A stretch of DNA of 64,000 nt from Strobilurus pachycystidiatus (GCA_019915135.1 JAHLMK010000001.1:5394001-5458000), one strand, 5' to 3'; counted from the stretch's first letter, positions 22,665 to 35,242 are shown. Notes: generated by a model not told the origin, from the sequence alone. Numbers and translations: made by a program.

Positions 22665-24284
22665 GACGTCAAACGGCAGGTAGTCGTAACAAGTGCATGT
22701 TCTCTCAACCTGAGTTTTGGGAGGCAGATTGCTGCGCCACGAACACATGCATTGACCTTCCTTCCTCGATATCGCTGCCTCGTATCACGACTTTCTGACC
22801 GCAATCTCCTTTGCCATCGCCTGGATTGAGTTTCAAAGTTCTAAGCAGTACGACAGTACATACCCAGAGAGGTGAGAAAACGTCGGCGAGGGTCATATAC
22901 CGAATTCCTGCCAAGGAGCGTCGTGGGATGGAATAGATATGAAGATAGACACCGGCGATAGAGTATGAATGGAGGGCTTCCGCGTCATGGTGATGTGGAA
23001 CAGCAACGCGTCATGTTGATATTGAACAGTAAGGATTGAACGGGAGGAAGGATAAATCATGATGATCGCTGATACAACCGTGAGAGAGGTGTGCGTCATG
23101 CGGCCACTGAAGCTGGAGGAATTCTATAGCCGAGGTGCGCATCTAGGCGTTAAGCTGGTGGATTTCTAAAGCCGAGATACGCATCTAGGTGTTCGGGAAC
23201 TATACCTTGAAACTGGTACTGAACGTGGGGAACGCCGGAGTCGTCATCGACTGTGTAAACCACCGAAGACCATGGATAACAATCTCGCTCGCCGCTGAGT
23301 TTCTCATGAGCCCCAGTAGGCTCTCGGAGGACTAATCCGGAGAAGAAAGTCCTGAGACTTCACGTTCCCGATGACTATGGCGCGTCGAGGTTGTGAAGAA
23401 TCCCCAGAGTCAACGGATCTTCGAGAAATTCTGCATTGAGCAACATTGGAAGGCGCGTGAGCTCCAAAGCCGAGTCTTGGCAAAGTGTAGCTGTGGCAGT
23501 GCGCTTGAAAGTTCGTGGCAAGCAAGTGGCAAGGGAAGAAAGTGAAGAAGAGCACAGCCCCTTGGAATAGGACCACCATGTGATCCGGCACCGAGCCTTT
23601 TCGCGGCCCAAGGGGATAAGTACCTCATATGAGGGAAACTAATACGGTGTGTCGGCGCTCCCAGCAGCGTGCGGCGCCCACAAAGAACCAGTGGGTCTAC
23701 ACAAGACGAGTGTCGGGCAAACGCAGAAAATAAGCCGGATGCCGACGTAGAGCGGAGCTCTCCGAATCCCCGCAGAAAATAAGTCGGGACGGGTGTATAA
23801 TCATAAACACCACGCATATACATAATTAAAATGCAAACGCCCCACGATGAGCAGGAGCCCAGTGGCGACTGCGAAGGCTACGAGCCAACCGCGAGGCAAG
23901 ACAGAACATCGGAAAAACCGGAAGGGGGTACAGCCACCCCAAACCTTCTCTGACAAGTACCACACCGATCATGCAGAAAAATACGAATAGAGCCCAACAC
24001 GGTAGCCGCACCCGCGACGAGAGCCAAAGCCGCTCGCGCACCCGAGGCGAAAAACAAAAGGACCGACAAAGGTCCAGAGAGCGAAGCGTCAGCAGAGCTC
24101 AGGAAGCAGACCGAAGTAGGAAAATGCCAACCGCACAGTCGAGCCGCTAACGACCTACATCTCAGAACGGGGCCGCAGAAACGAAGAAACCCAGGCCGAG
24201 TACCCGAGGCCCGACACCACCTTCACCCCGAGCAGGAGACACAACATCGCGTCCAAACCGAGGACGGACGGCGTCTACACCAAA
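22665..24284. other. Intergenic stretch; boundary to transposon-rich DNA
   Basis: No convincing gene in 1.6 kb. Two short direct repeats are visible. A 30-bp sequence with CCGAG..CGCATCTAGG occurs near 23128 and 23169, and GCAGAAAATAAG occurs near 23720 and 23771. Base composition becomes GC-rich toward 24 kb, where the retroelement-like ORF begins. The minus-strand frames 23304-24069 look like unselected GC-rich sequence. Confidence 0.4.
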
Positions 24285-26161
24285 ATGGTCGACGCGAGCG
24301 AACTTCTCAGCGCGACGGACCCAGCCAACAAGCCGGCAAAGGGAGCGCCCGACCACGCCATCCCCTCCCTGGACAAACATGGAGAGGAGACCGAGGCTTT
24401 GAACCCCGAACCTGACTCCCCGCAGAACGTTTCCCAGAGCCCAACCCGCCCGGATAGCGAGAAATTCGCTGAGAAAGGAAAGGGCAAGGAAAACAGGGAG
24501 GTAGAAGCTGATGCAGACTTCGACGCGGAGGCTGACGCTGACGCCGAAGACGCCGAAGATGACGACGACGACGACGACGGACCTACCCCACGCCCGCCGA
24601 AGGGCGAGAACACGTCGAAAACGGACGATGCCCAACCCCAACCCTCCCCAACCCCCGCAGCGAGAAAACCGACATCGTTCACCCACCGTCCCAGACCGGA
24701 CAGGGTCCCAGAAACCCAGGAGCCCGCCGGCGCCTTCCGCTGGACAGGCACGGAGTACAAGGCCTACGACGAAGACGGGGGAAGCGATACCGCCCCACAA
24801 AGAGGAAGGACCCCAAGGTAGAAGTTGACCTGACCCAAACCACCCCTCGCTCACGCCGTTCAGGAGGTCGCAGAACCCGCAAACCCCCAAGAAGCAGCCC
24901 AAACCCAGGAGGGAGCCGAGCCGCGAGGATGACGAGGACGAAGATATGCACTTCGCGTCTCCAACTCGTGAGCAGGAATACGACGACAGCTACAGGACAC
25001 GCTTCAACGGCCCCCCACACCCCCACTCCCACACTGGCATGAGCTCCCCCTCTCCTCCCCCTGCAAGGAGAGCAAGATCGTCGAGCGTCCTCCCCCCTCT
25101 ACGTAGGAAGCTAGCGAGGATGGACGAACCACTATCCGGCAACCGACACATCGAACTTCGCCGCGACCTCACCACAATCCTGAGGAACGTCGCCGATGAC
25201 TTCCTCCTCAACATCGCAGATGACGTCGAAAGCATCTACGTCCCGATCATCATCTGGGGAGGAGGCGACGCTCTCATTCGAGAAACGGAGGGCTTCATCG
25301 AGGCGCTCCAGAAGGGCATAGCTTCCCTGAGCGCAGATGCGAAGTTTTGCAGTATCCACGTTCCCCCCCCCGCTCGCCGAGAAGAAACCGATGGTTCGCA
25401 ACAAGAAAGGGAAACTCGTCCCGGTCAACAACAGGTTTCGCGCACCCTACACAGTCTGGATAGGCGACATAACGCCAACCTTCAAAAGTCAACTCGAGCT
25501 CCTCGAACCCCTCATCGTTGCTGGCGAACACCTCACCTTCTCAGTACACAACGCTGGAGGCGACTTCCCATCCTTCCAGTTCATCATGGCGTGTAAGACG
25601 CCGCTGACCGACCACAGTCCTGGAAACCAACAGAGGGTCACGAACATCGTCGCCAACGCCCTCAGGAATAGCCCGGAGTTCAACAGGATGGTAAAAGTCG
25701 CCTTCCCCGACTGGACTCCGACGGCGCTCCGCGAGAAAGCGGAGGAGATCCTCGAAGGTATCAAGGTCACCCCCTACGTCCACGAGAGCACCACTGCGGG
25801 GAGATTCGAGGCGTGGCAGTTATACCTCGACTGCCCGCTCAAAGAACGGCGTTACTACATGTCCTTCCGCGAGATGGTCAAGAAGACCCCCTACAAGAAG
25901 GGCCCCACCCGCTTCACCATTTTCGACGAGAAGGACATCGAATGTCACCTTTGCAAGGGTGTCGACCACAACTCTGGTCTCTGCCCGTGGCCCGAAATTC
26001 CAGGATGGATGGGGCCGACGAAGAACACTACGTACGGGGCGCAGTTCAAAAGAAGGGAGACAGCAAAGATTCGGGCTGAAGATAGTACCGCAATCCCGTC
26101 AACGTCGGCGAAGCCGTCAAAGAGCGGCAGCTCTAAGACCTCAACTGGCAAGTCGCGCTAA
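24285..26161 (+). pseudogene. Retroelement ORF1/Gag-like gene with frameshifts
   Basis: Three consecutive frames on plus look like one protein. Frame 1, 24285-24821, is acidic and Pro-rich (MVDASELLSATDPANK, poly-Asp at about 24556). Frame 2, 24829-25370, contains ELRRDLTTILRNVADDFLLNI. Frame 3 from about 25363 to 26161 contains FRAPYTVWIGDITP, VTPYVHESTTAGRFEAWQLY and a zinc-knuckle-like CHLCKGVDHNSGLCPWPEIPGW, followed by a Ser/Lys-rich tail. Proteins with this CxxC-x4-H-x4-C knuckle are common, multi-copy ORF1/Gag-like products in Agaricomycetes. No reverse transcriptase follows in the window. The frame changes sit at C-runs (see findings), so they may be true decay or assembly errors. Confidence 0.6.
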
Positions 26162-26919
26162 TCCTCTCGAGTCGGACTTTTGATTGTATCCTACTCATCT
26201 ATGCTTTATGCCTATGCACTATGAATATGAAATATGTCTATGCACTTCGGAGAACGTAAGCTTAGAACCCCACTCGAACTGGGCGAGATGGGCGGCCAGG
26301 ATAGGCCTAAACCAGGTGAGTAGCTACAGACCTAGCAGCAGGGTGGTGTTCTGCTGTGAGGGGAACTACTTACTCGGACACCAAACGGCGATGAGAAAGT
26401 CGTACCGGCAGCCCCGGTAGGTCTTCGAGGTGAGGGAGCCCCAGTCCCCGAGCCGAGAAGTCCATTTTCACTCTTTTAACTGACAACATACTGAATATAA
26501 CAAACTACAGGTGGATATATGAATCGGGCACGGAATCGCGGTCTTCTCTTAACGGAGTGGGCGACGACTCGGCTGCTGGTCGAACCCACGATGAAGTTGA
26601 AGAAGTTATTGGAAGCAGGTCAAAATCTCCGAATCTAAACCAGACGAGGAGTGTCGCCAAGATAGGCGATGGCTCAAAGAACCCGAGCCAGGACTCAGAG
26701 AACCCGAGTCCATCCCAGAGCAAACGCACTGCGGACTCCCGAAGAACCCAGGGAGAAAAATCTCCGAGCCAAGAAAGGGCGAGGAGTGCTGCTAAGTCAG
26801 GCAGTGGCTCAGAGAACCCGAGCCGGTCCCCACTATACAGGGAACCAACCCAGGCAACATTACCTGAGGACCCGCAAAGCGGAGCCGCCACAAGAGTGGC
26901 GGACACAATGTCTGGTGCT
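26162..26919 (+). other. Remnant with Ser-rich open frame cut by KDZ element A
   Basis: After a 3' region with short ATGC-type repeats (26200-26245), an open plus frame runs from about 26513 into 26927. It has a Ser/Asn/Lys-rich product whose segments SPNLNQTRSVAKIGDGSKNP and SPSQERARSAAKSGSGSENP are an internal duplication. The frame is interrupted exactly where KDZ element A begins. No family is recognised. Confidence 0.35.
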
Positions 26920-26958
26920 GGCGAGGCAACCATGGCAGCAGAGGATATGGTATTTTTG

Positions 26959-27004
26959 TGGTTATAGCCACTGAGCCCGTTGCCAGAATCTGTTGTTATA
27001 GCAA
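26959..27004. repeat. Paired subterminal dyads of element A
   Basis: TGGTTATAGCCA (26959-26970) and TTGTTATAGCAA (26993-27004), imperfect palindromes whose starts are 34 bp apart. The spacing equals that at both ends of element B. Confidence 0.65.
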
Positions 27005-27268
27005 GTCAAATTGACTGTGCTCCAACGACATCTCATACCTTATCCCTGTTGTTATTATAACTGGCCCTGTCTAAGCCGCATTTGAGATGTTCCCTGGCGA
27101 TTCCCGTGGCTCGAGAGTCCCCAATATGGTCTGTGACGCGCCTCAAATTCCGAGTGACGTGCCTCAAGGCCAGGTACATTCCAAAAACAGATTAATATCT
27201 AAAAGGTAGCGTCCGAATGTAGCGAATGAAGCGAAATGTCCCAAATGTAGCGCAATGTCCTAAATACA

Positions 27269-30200
27269 CTAATCGTCATCGAGTGTCGGGTCGTCAAGAT
27301 CGGCGGCCAGTGCACGGGCCTCGGAGAGACCTGCATCGTCATCCAAGTCGTTCTCATCATCCGATTCCTCCTCCTCTTCCTCCTGCGTAAATTCGATGCG
27401 GTCCGGGACCCGTTGCCGAGACTTGTAAGGTGCTGACCAGATTTTGGTGAAGCGCTCCCCCAGGCTACTATAGATCAGGCCTTGGCGGAAAGCATAAGCC
27501 GATGCACCCGCTGCGAGAGTCGCACTCATGCCTGGCCAGCCCACGGATCGCGATAACCACAGCAACTCCTCCTGCATCAGGGACACCAACGTCCGCCGCT
27601 TCTCCTCCACTATCAGTGCCACCTCCTCCGTCCATCTCAGCGCTCGCGCCCGACTTTTCAGCCACTCTACCCGGATCGAATCATGCAGCTCGTCGTTATC
27701 GACGCCAGCCAGTGCGCTCTCCATGCGCCAGATCCAGGAGATCTCTGTGCTACCACTCCCATACTGGCGATCGGCCTCCTTCATTGTCTTCTTTCTCTTC
27801 TGCTTCGGGAGGTCAATGTCGAAAATGAATGTATCCATCGATTTAACGTCCTCGTCCCGGAGGTCTTGGAGAATCCGTTCCCAGTCGCCAGGACCGCGCA
27901 GCGATAGAAGAGCTAGGCGAGCTGCCCGATACTTCCGGACTGCCAGGTCAGACTTCATGACAAGACGCTCGACGATCTTGAGGGCACGGGTAGTCGTTTT
28001 CTGCCCACGGATGTTGACGCGTCGGAAGGCTGAAATCCTTCGACGAGCCCTCTGCATGGACCGAATCGTCTCCAGCAAATCGTGACACTGCGCCTCTCTC
28101 AGCTTGTCCTCCTTCCCATCAACACCTGCATTGCACGACACTCGTTGTGCTGGGGAAAGTTCGGATGGAAGGAAGAGAATCTCTGTTTCCACATCACCCT
28201 CCCGAGATCCGGCCTTGTCCTTCTGTAGAGCGCCAACGATTGGCATGTAGACCATCTGCAGATCGCGTAATTGTCGTATTTGATTTTGCGTCTGGGAACG
28301 CTTGTCCTGTATCTCCTTGATGGTGCCAGGGGCGTCCTTCTCGGCGCAGTTCAAGAGATATTTGATTCGTCGCCTGTAAAGTCCATGAATATTCCAGGTA
28401 TATGATCAAAAGAAAAAGGACGCACTGATCGTCCTCAATAAGTAATCCTAGGCCAACACAAACAGACGGACTTGTTTCGTGAAGCGGGATCTCGGTCGCC
28501 GCCGCCTTGCGTTCCTCTTCCGCGAGAACTTGCCTGACGGTATTTTCGGAAGCATCTGTTGTGATGGTAAGCTCGCCATTTCGACGAGATCCGAAAATGC
28601 GACTTACGCTGAGCCGGGAGAAAGTACGGATTGGGCGTATTCCGTTTCTCCTCCCAATCCTCAACCTGTTTCGTCCACGTCTCCTCGCACCCATTGGGAA
28701 GGGCCGCAGTAAACTCGTCGTGCGCCGTCACATGCTGGTGCATGCCAAGCGCCGCCAAGTACCCCTTGCGATGCAAACTCTTTCCTACTCTTGAGTTAGT
28801 ATTGATAGATCCGTTCGAAATCACAACCTACCGAGATCAACCAACTTTTCCCAATTGTGGGAGCCAATTTGACGATCGATGGCATCGTGGCGAGCCCCCG
28901 GAAGCATTTCCTTTGTAGCGGATGCGGCATTATTCAACTTTGGCCAAGTTCGCTCAATTCCTTCGCCGCAGGTCCTACCAACGCCAGGTTGCACGTTCAT
29001 GCTATATTCCACCTGACAGTCGATCTTGTGACCTTTACAATGACACTTTGGAACGCCCCAGGCTAGAGCGATGTCGTCGGGAAGGTGTAAGCAGGAGGGA
29101 AAGGCGCGCATCCGTTCGAGGAAGTGCTTTGACCACTGGCATGCGATGTCGTAAGACCAAAAGATCTGCTGGAGGCATGTGTTTCGAACAGACGAAAGCC
29201 CGATGTAGTCCATGTTGCAATACCTAAGAGTTTGTGAGTGTGAGAGCATGACAAAGACCGTCTCTAACATACCTTTCACCGCGTTGTAAGTCACCAATGC
29301 CATTTGGCCGCACAAATTCATGGCGCGCACAAATGGCCATACCGACGCCGGTGCAGCGTAGTCCGGTCGCGTTCTTTGATTCGGCGTGAGCTAGCGTTTT
29401 GAAGCCAGCACACGAACTGATCTAATGAGCCAGTTATTGATGAACTCGTTTTTAAAACCGAGAGACTTACGTCGGTTTGCTTGGGGTATTTCGCGATGTG
29501 CTTGAGGTACTGCTCCAGCTCCACAAAATACGCAAGGCCCGTATGCAGCCCTGGGTCCAGAGCACTCGGACGACGTAAATTCTTGAGCCGAAAGTTGGCG
29601 TCGATGGCTATAATCAAGCGATAGAGATATCTAAAGAGTAAAGAGTATGTCAGTAGAAGCAATGACTGGATGGCGCATGAATACATACTGAACGTTCGCT
29701 GGCAGTTCTTTCCAGTTTGCGGGCAAATTGGATCCGGGTCGCGGACAGGATGGGCACTGTATTGCCAGTTGCCCTGCTTCAGTCGAGGCTCGACCATCTT
29801 GAACGTGTCCCCTGCCGGCTCGTTTCATCATCTTGAGGTGACCAAACTGGCGGTTCATTCGCAAAAGCGATTTGTAACGCGACTGTGATTGGGCGCCTGT
29901 CATTTACATAGCCCAGAATGAAGAGAAGGTACACACCTTTGGAATCTTAACACGGGTATTATCCGTAAGCTTCTCGAGCGACTGATAAAGCTCGAAGACG
30001 CTCAGCTTCCCCGAGGCGGAGAGCATCTCGTAACCTTCCAGCATCCGAAAAGTGGCGCCGGTCTTGGGGAAGATACTGGTGGAAGGATAGACTTCGGTTC
30101 GCAGCATCTGGATACGAAGAGGCGTGCGTTGGGAACAGCCGCACCAGTCAGCGTTGACTTTGTGGATGGTGTTGTCGTGCATGAGAGTAAAGTCTGTGTT

Positions 30201-30887
30201 TGCCGGCTCTGGGTTAACGCATGCGTTGACGTCTCGGTGTCCAAATTGAACGCGCAAGCCAAGACCGGCCAAGCTGACAGGCTCAAAACAGCGACCGTTC
30301 CATTTCTTGACAGTCGTCAGATAGAGATACCATCAACAAGAGGGGGGAAACGTACCTGGATACGATGTAATGGATTCCGACGGTGATTATGAAGCGTACA
30401 CCCCAGACATTCGGTAAAAGTGCCCCAGCAGTCCTTGCACCGATATAAAGCCTCGTCGGGGACAATCTCGCGGAGGCCGTCGGAACACGAGGGGCAGAAT
30501 GACCATGACTGGTCGCTTCGCGCCTCCAGCTGTACTAGCTCCTCAAGAAATTCTTGCGGATGCTCCGTCCTGGCCCAAGCAAGCATATTGTTATCCTTGT
30601 CGAGCTGTTAGTCGGGTAGGATATGATATCAAAACAAAACGCACTGAGTTTCCATAACGGCGGGGCCGGGGCGGATGATTTTGGGGGGGGAAGAATCAGT
30701 GTGTCCATGCGAGGGGTTGGCCCGTAGTGGGATCAGGGCGCGCGCAGCTGGTTGACGCATGGGACTCGACAACACGTCTGCGGTCCCGCGACAGGCCCAC
30801 GGTACGCGCCTGGACAACGTTGAGATTTCCGTCATCTTCCTCGTCATCGGCGCGGATAGCTTTGAGGCGTCGCTTTTTGACTGGCAT
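27269..30887 (-). CDS. KDZ transposase with CxC2-like cysteine cluster (element A)
   Basis: About 1,000 residues in roughly ten exons, start at 30887 (MPVKKRRLKAIRADDEEDD), stop at 27269. The CxC2-like cluster reads FCPSCSDGLREIV..YRCKDCWGTFTECLGCTLHNHRRNPLHRIQ. Next come FGHRDVNACVNPEP, HKVNADWCGCSQRTPLRIQML and CPSCPRPGSNLP. The RNase H-like core has IAIDANFRLKNLRRP, WSYDIACQWSKHF and GEGIERTWPKLNNAA, the likely D-D-E residues, with a KCHCKGHK zinc-type motif between. The C-terminal third is a long coiled, basic region ending in an acidic tail. Compared with element B, position RTCGEGIER has Cys where B has Asp; the Glu is kept. All exons appear open. Confidence 0.85.
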
Positions 30888-31061
30888 TGGCGTGGGACGT
30901 GGACGGTAAACGAACAAATACACGTAAGATGCAACACAACCATGATGGTAGCCAACTAGGTGATCCGAGACTTGCCGCCGGTTCGGGTATTCCGAGGTCC
31001 GGCTCTAACTTAGGTACTTCAGAGAGAGCGAACAACATGTAATGTATTTAGTAACCAAATT

Positions 31062-31641
31062 CTACACAGTGGCGAGTAGCTTGATGAATGCAAGGTGGGC
31101 TTCGTCACCCTCTTCGAGACCTGGGAGGCCCTGGGCTAGTAGGCCAGCGAGATTAGTGGCCTCCGACCGAATGCCTGCCGATAGCTTCAGTGAGAAAGGA
31201 TACAGTAGAAAATCAAGCAATTACCAGCCACCAGAATGTTGATTGCAAGCTTGCTCGTCAGACCCATCTCAGATAACTCGCGCCGCCACTCGGCAAGACG
31301 ACCGCAATTCTCATAGAACTGGGCGGCCTCAACGGTGAAAACTGACGGAAGTGTAAGGGCATCGTCATCGCAGAGAAAAGGAAACCATACCGCCCGGCGG
31401 TGAGATACGAGACGGGCCAGGTTCTGCGGGTGGTGTCCAATTGGCTTCCATGGCCATCTCCAACTCTTGTACAATGTTGAGAATGGGAACCGTGACTGTG
31501 CAAAAAACGAATGAGATACTCACCAGCGTCGGCAACCTCTGAGAGCACAACATCGGCATGAGCCATCACATAGACATGGATGCGCTCTCGAGCGCGCTCG
31601 CCGTCCTTAGGATCCTTCGGATAGACTTGAGCGGCGGTCAT
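31062..31641 (-). CDS. Small cargo gene of KDZ element A, unknown
   Basis: Start at 31641 (MTAAQVYPKDPKDGERARERIHVYVMAHADVVL). The exons join over introns of about 28-60 bp to LEMAMEANWTPPAEPGPSRISPPG, VFTVEAAQFYENCGRLAEWRRELSEMG and GIRSEATNLAGLLAQGLPGLEEGDEAHLAF, with a stop at 31062. About 140 residues, mostly helical by appearance. No known domain. It lies directly upstream of the transposase gene, and I see no clear counterpart in element B. The first intron would be unusually short, so the exon structure is tentative. Confidence 0.5.
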
Positions 31642-31742
31642 GGTGGTTTGAGTTTGGGGCGCAAAGACTAAAGTAAGCGAGTAGAAGCAATTTGCTTAGT
31701 CAAATTGTCAAAGAAGTGTGGCCAATGCAACATGAGGATTCA

Positions 31743-32130
31743 CTACGCGACAGAAACATCATCATCGATTTCAATAGTACCCAGGCAGCCGCATCCACAG
31801 CCCACATCGTAAGACGATGCCCCGTCCAAACTCTTCCAGTCGATGATGCATGTATTGAAGCTAAGCGAAAAATTAGTATGAAGCAAAGAATATAATGAAA
31901 CAAGGACTGACAATCGCTCGCCGCGGATGGTGTCAGTTTGCGGCGGAGTGAGCCTTTTCAACGCGATGTTGGTATCGACACTACAATATCGATGATCATG
32001 ATTAGCCTGGGACCTGGGTCGAACGACGACCAAACATTGCCGCTTACCAAGGAATGGCGTCTGTGACGGATCCTTCTAGCTCTGGCCTAGGCAGTGAAGG
32101 GACGATTGTGGTTTGGTTGAGAGCTGGCAT
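31743..32130 (-). CDS. Small Cys-containing cargo gene, unknown
   Basis: Start at 32130 (MPALNQTTIVPSLPRPELEGSVTDAIP). One 64-bp intron leads to VDTNIALKRLTPPQTDTIRGERLSV, and a second to FNTCIIDWKSLDGASSYDVGCGCGCLGTIEIDDD, stopping at 31743. About 100 residues. The GERLS and YDV..C.C motifs also occur in the small gene at the same place in element B, which supports a real cargo gene. It is divergent from the plus-strand cargo gene by 160 bp. Confidence 0.45.
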
Positions 32131-32291
32131 GATGATGGTGGGTGGTGTTGAACGTTGTGTTCCTAAATGGGCAATTGATGCCTTCGGAGCAAACACGCGT
32201 GGCTTATCTCCATCATCACCGTGATTTCATTTTCACTAGGGTCATATATCTTTATCATTTCCTTGGCGCTATATCTAATTGCTATCTTTAG

Positions 32292-32937
32292 ATGGCATAT
32301 GTCTTTACTCGTGAGCAATCTGCCCTCATCCGGAGCCGCCACTTGGAGTGGCACGTTGTGCGCAACTGGAGCAGTCCCAATATGTTCATCGAGACTTGGA
32401 TTGACGACTTTGGCGAAGCCTTTCCCGAGGTCTTGGCTCTCGGACCTTGGGTGCGAGAGGTGGCCCTGCTTGCTAACGTTCATGACTGGCCGCTTACCCG
32501 CTCACTAGCGCTTCCGGGACGAACTGTTGCGCACTTACGATGCCAAGGCAGCCGAAACTGAATGGCGCATGCAACAGGACCTAGAGCTCATTGGCTACAA
32601 GATGGAGAACCTCTCGTTGAATCCAACCAATCCATGGACTGCCTGGCGGGAGGAGGAGGACCGTCGCACTGGCGGACATATTGAGGAGGAGACGGCTATA
32701 GCGGCGGAAGAGTGGGGGAAGACTCCGTACAAGCCAGAGCCTTGCAACGCTTGGGCGCAGTTTGATGAGATGCCAGTGGACTTTGTTGATAAGTGGTACG
32801 CGCATTATGATGGATGGCTGAAGCTGGTAGGGCGCGCCGGCCGTAACGACGGTCCATTGGACCCCGCAGCCCCGCAGTCGGTATTCCCGTTTCCACCACG
32901 CGACATCCGCTCCCCATGGGCAAAGACCGAGTTTTAG
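32292..32937 (+). CDS. Plus-strand cargo gene of KDZ element A
   Basis: Exon 1 (32292-32450) encodes MAYVFTREQSALIRSRHLEWHVV and MFIETWIDDFGEAFPEV. The intron 32451-32508 joins in phase 0 to RFRDELLRTYDAKAAETEWRMQQDLELIGYKMENLSL, and the gene stops at 32937 after SPWAKTEF. About 195 residues, acidic and helical. The block YDAKAAETEWRMQQDLELIGYKMENLSL is similar to YDAAAVEAMLSMEDDIQDLTYGMYQLSL in the element B gene at the same position, so it is a conserved cargo protein of unknown function. It is the only plus-strand gene of the element. Confidence 0.6.
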
Positions 32938-33097
32938 TGATTAGGCTACTACTAGTTACAGAATAATTTCCGTCTCGATTCTCCTTTTTTTGATATGCAT
33001 CAAGATAAATGAGATTAATTGAAAGGTAAGTAATAGATGAGACGAAAATATATACAACAGAGATACATTGGTAGAAATAAGAAGATTTAGTCAGTAT

Positions 33098-33976
33098 TCA
33101 GAACTCCGGTCCCCAAGCCGACGGCGAAGGCGACCGTGCCTTCTTGACGGTGCTCAACCGTGCCAGCTCAGCCGCGCGCCAGGCGAAGAATACAGGCGGA
33201 AGCTCCTCCTCCTGTTCCAACTCTTCCTCTTTGTCGGCAAGTCCGACGGTGAAGTCGACGGCAGTGCCGTCAGTGTCGTAGGTAACACTATCCTCTGGGT
33301 CGAAAGAGGAAGACAAAGACGGGCTTGGCGAGCTACGCGGGGAAAAGGATTCAATGGAGGGGGGATTGAGTGGCGGATCAGCTTCGGGCGTGGCGGAAGC
33401 GGTGTCCCGAACAGCAGTTGGGCGAGCAATGAGCGCAACATCGCGGGCGGCGACGAGGAATGCGTGACGGGCAACGGCTGCCTGCAGGGCAGGAGTACGA
33501 CGGTACGGCTTCGGCTGAGGCCGAGGGCGAAGAGGATCGCGTAGAGGGAGAGCCGCGGGTAAGAAACGTTCCCAGAGCCCAGTTGACGCGTTCTTCTTCA
33601 ATGTAACAACGTTCACGCCCCATGCGAGGCCCTGGTGAATGCGCTGGACTCGACGTCAGTATATGCCAGTGATTTGACGCGTCGAAAACTGACCTGATGA
33701 CGGATCTTGAATCTTTTCTCATAATCTTGCTGGGACTCGTCGATGAGGCGCGGGAGAGGGAACTCCACGTGAAACATGGTCGCAAAACGAGACTTGAATG
33801 TGGGGACTTGGCGACCGCGCAGCGTGGCACCGGCGAGCTCACGCGCCCAAGATTTGAAGAACGCGCCCTCATCTTCCGTAAAGCCCTGCGTGTTGTTGGT
33901 CAGAACGGATAAGACATGACCTTGAATGACTTACGGAAGGGAGAGCTGGTTGGGACAAGTAGGTCTGGTGGATCAT
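33098..33976 (-). CDS. Cargo protein ending in WGPEF (element A)
   Basis: Start at 33976 (MIHQTYLSQPALPS), with two introns. It contains GFTEDEGAFFKSWARELAG, FATMFHVEFPLPRLIDESQQDYEKRFKIRHQ, RIHQGLAWGVNVVTLKKN, a long Pro/Ser/Ala-rich low-complexity middle, and a conserved C-terminus SPSPSAWGPEF. About 245 residues. The homologue in element B (53545-54472) shares the FTxDEAxFFxSxARELA and VEFPLPRLxDE blocks and the WGPEF end, while the middle is unalignable. This suggests two constrained ends and a disordered linker. Function unknown. Confidence 0.65.
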
Positions 33977-34390
33977 GAGCGCGTTTTGCTGGCGAAAGAT
34001 GAGAGTACGCGAGAGAGATGAGGGGGAAGAATTGGGCTTTTTTCGGCTTTTTGTGAACGGCGCGGCGCCGTGTCAGACTCCGCTACCCAACCCAACTCAG
34101 CTGTCAGGCATGAACCGGCCAAGCGGCCTGAGAAGGCGAAGGCGCTATTACCACACGTGTAGTGTAGTAGGGCACCCCGCCCTTGCGAGGATCCGTTTCA
34201 CTAGACTTGACGTTTCTTTTATTAGACCTTTATTTACGTACCAGACAATTGCCCGTTCTTACAAGCGAAGAACAGCCGCGCACGTATTCGCTAACCAGAG
34301 GAGAGGGAGAGGAGGAAGCCAGATATCGAGTTCGTGGAGTAAAGATACACGCAAAATATCATAGCAAAGCAAAGTGAACCGACCGAAGAC

Positions 34391-35063
34391 CTAGACCGCT
34401 TGATACATAAGCTGACGCTTGCGCTTGGCTACGCGCAAGGTAGCGCGCTCTGCGTAAAAGAAGATGTCAGCGATATACTCGTGGAGCCGCTGGACCTTCA
34501 CGCGCGTCGTCTCGATATCCTTCCAGTACTCGTTATCAAGCCCCGCTTCTTGTTGCACCTGATTGAGGGCATCCCGAACGTACTCCAGCTTGTGGCGGTA
34601 GAACTCCTCCTTTGCAGAGATGTGCTGCACGCCCGCCATGTGGCCTGAGTCCTCGTAAACGTTAATGAGCTCAGACGCGAACCCAACGAGCGAGTTGCCG
34701 GTCTCGCAGCGCATCTCGGCATCGACGGTGCGGACACGACCGCGGAGACGCTTGCAGAGAGCTTCGTCGTAGTAACTTGGGATGGATGTCAGGATGGAAG
34801 CAAATGACTGTCTGTCGAGGCGTACTCTGGAGCCTGGGGCTTGACAGCCTGTTGGCGACGGTGTCGACCCTCCTTGGCAGCTTTTTCGTCGTAGCGCCGC
34901 TTCATGACATCGAGCTGCTCTGCACGGTTTCTGTTACAATGGGGTAAGTGGTCGGGAGGAGAAATAAGGGGCAGAGAACGCACTTTCTGTACCAGCGCAT
35001 CCGCTTCTCTCTGTCTGCCGCTTTCTTGAGCTCTGGCGTCGTGTATAGCTTTGTTCGGGGCAT
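34391..35063 (-). CDS. Basic coiled cargo protein (element A)
   Basis: Start at 35063 (MPRTKLYTTPELKKAADREKR). Exons join to MRWYRKNRAEQLDVMKRRYDEKAAKEGRHRRQQ, then YYDEALCKRLRGRVRTVDAEM, FYRHKLEYVRDALNQVQQEAG and a basic end RATLRVAKRKRQLMYQAV at the TAG 34391. About 170 residues with long amphipathic helices. The RxRWYxKNRxxQLxxxKRRYD segment is shared with the element B copy and looks like a DNA-binding basic region. The upstream region carries the periodic TGGAC sites described separately. Confidence 0.65.
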
Positions 35064-35242
35064 CTTTGGCGTGTTTGAGTCTAAAAGGTGAAGTGAATGA
35101 ATAAGGCGTATAGCATGAACAAAGCGTGACGCACCGCAGAGAGAGGAAGGGAATTACAGTTGTTATTAGGTGGGAGGCGATCGTCGAAGTAGGATTGAAA
35201 CCAGCACTTTCCTAAGGCTATTGCCTTACCATCTGAGTTCAT

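Noticed and set aside
22705..22914. Open frame upstream of the MFS start as an N-terminal extension
   Set aside because: The MSNRS start at 22664 joins well to the next exon and the family has no such extension; the extra frame adds no motif.
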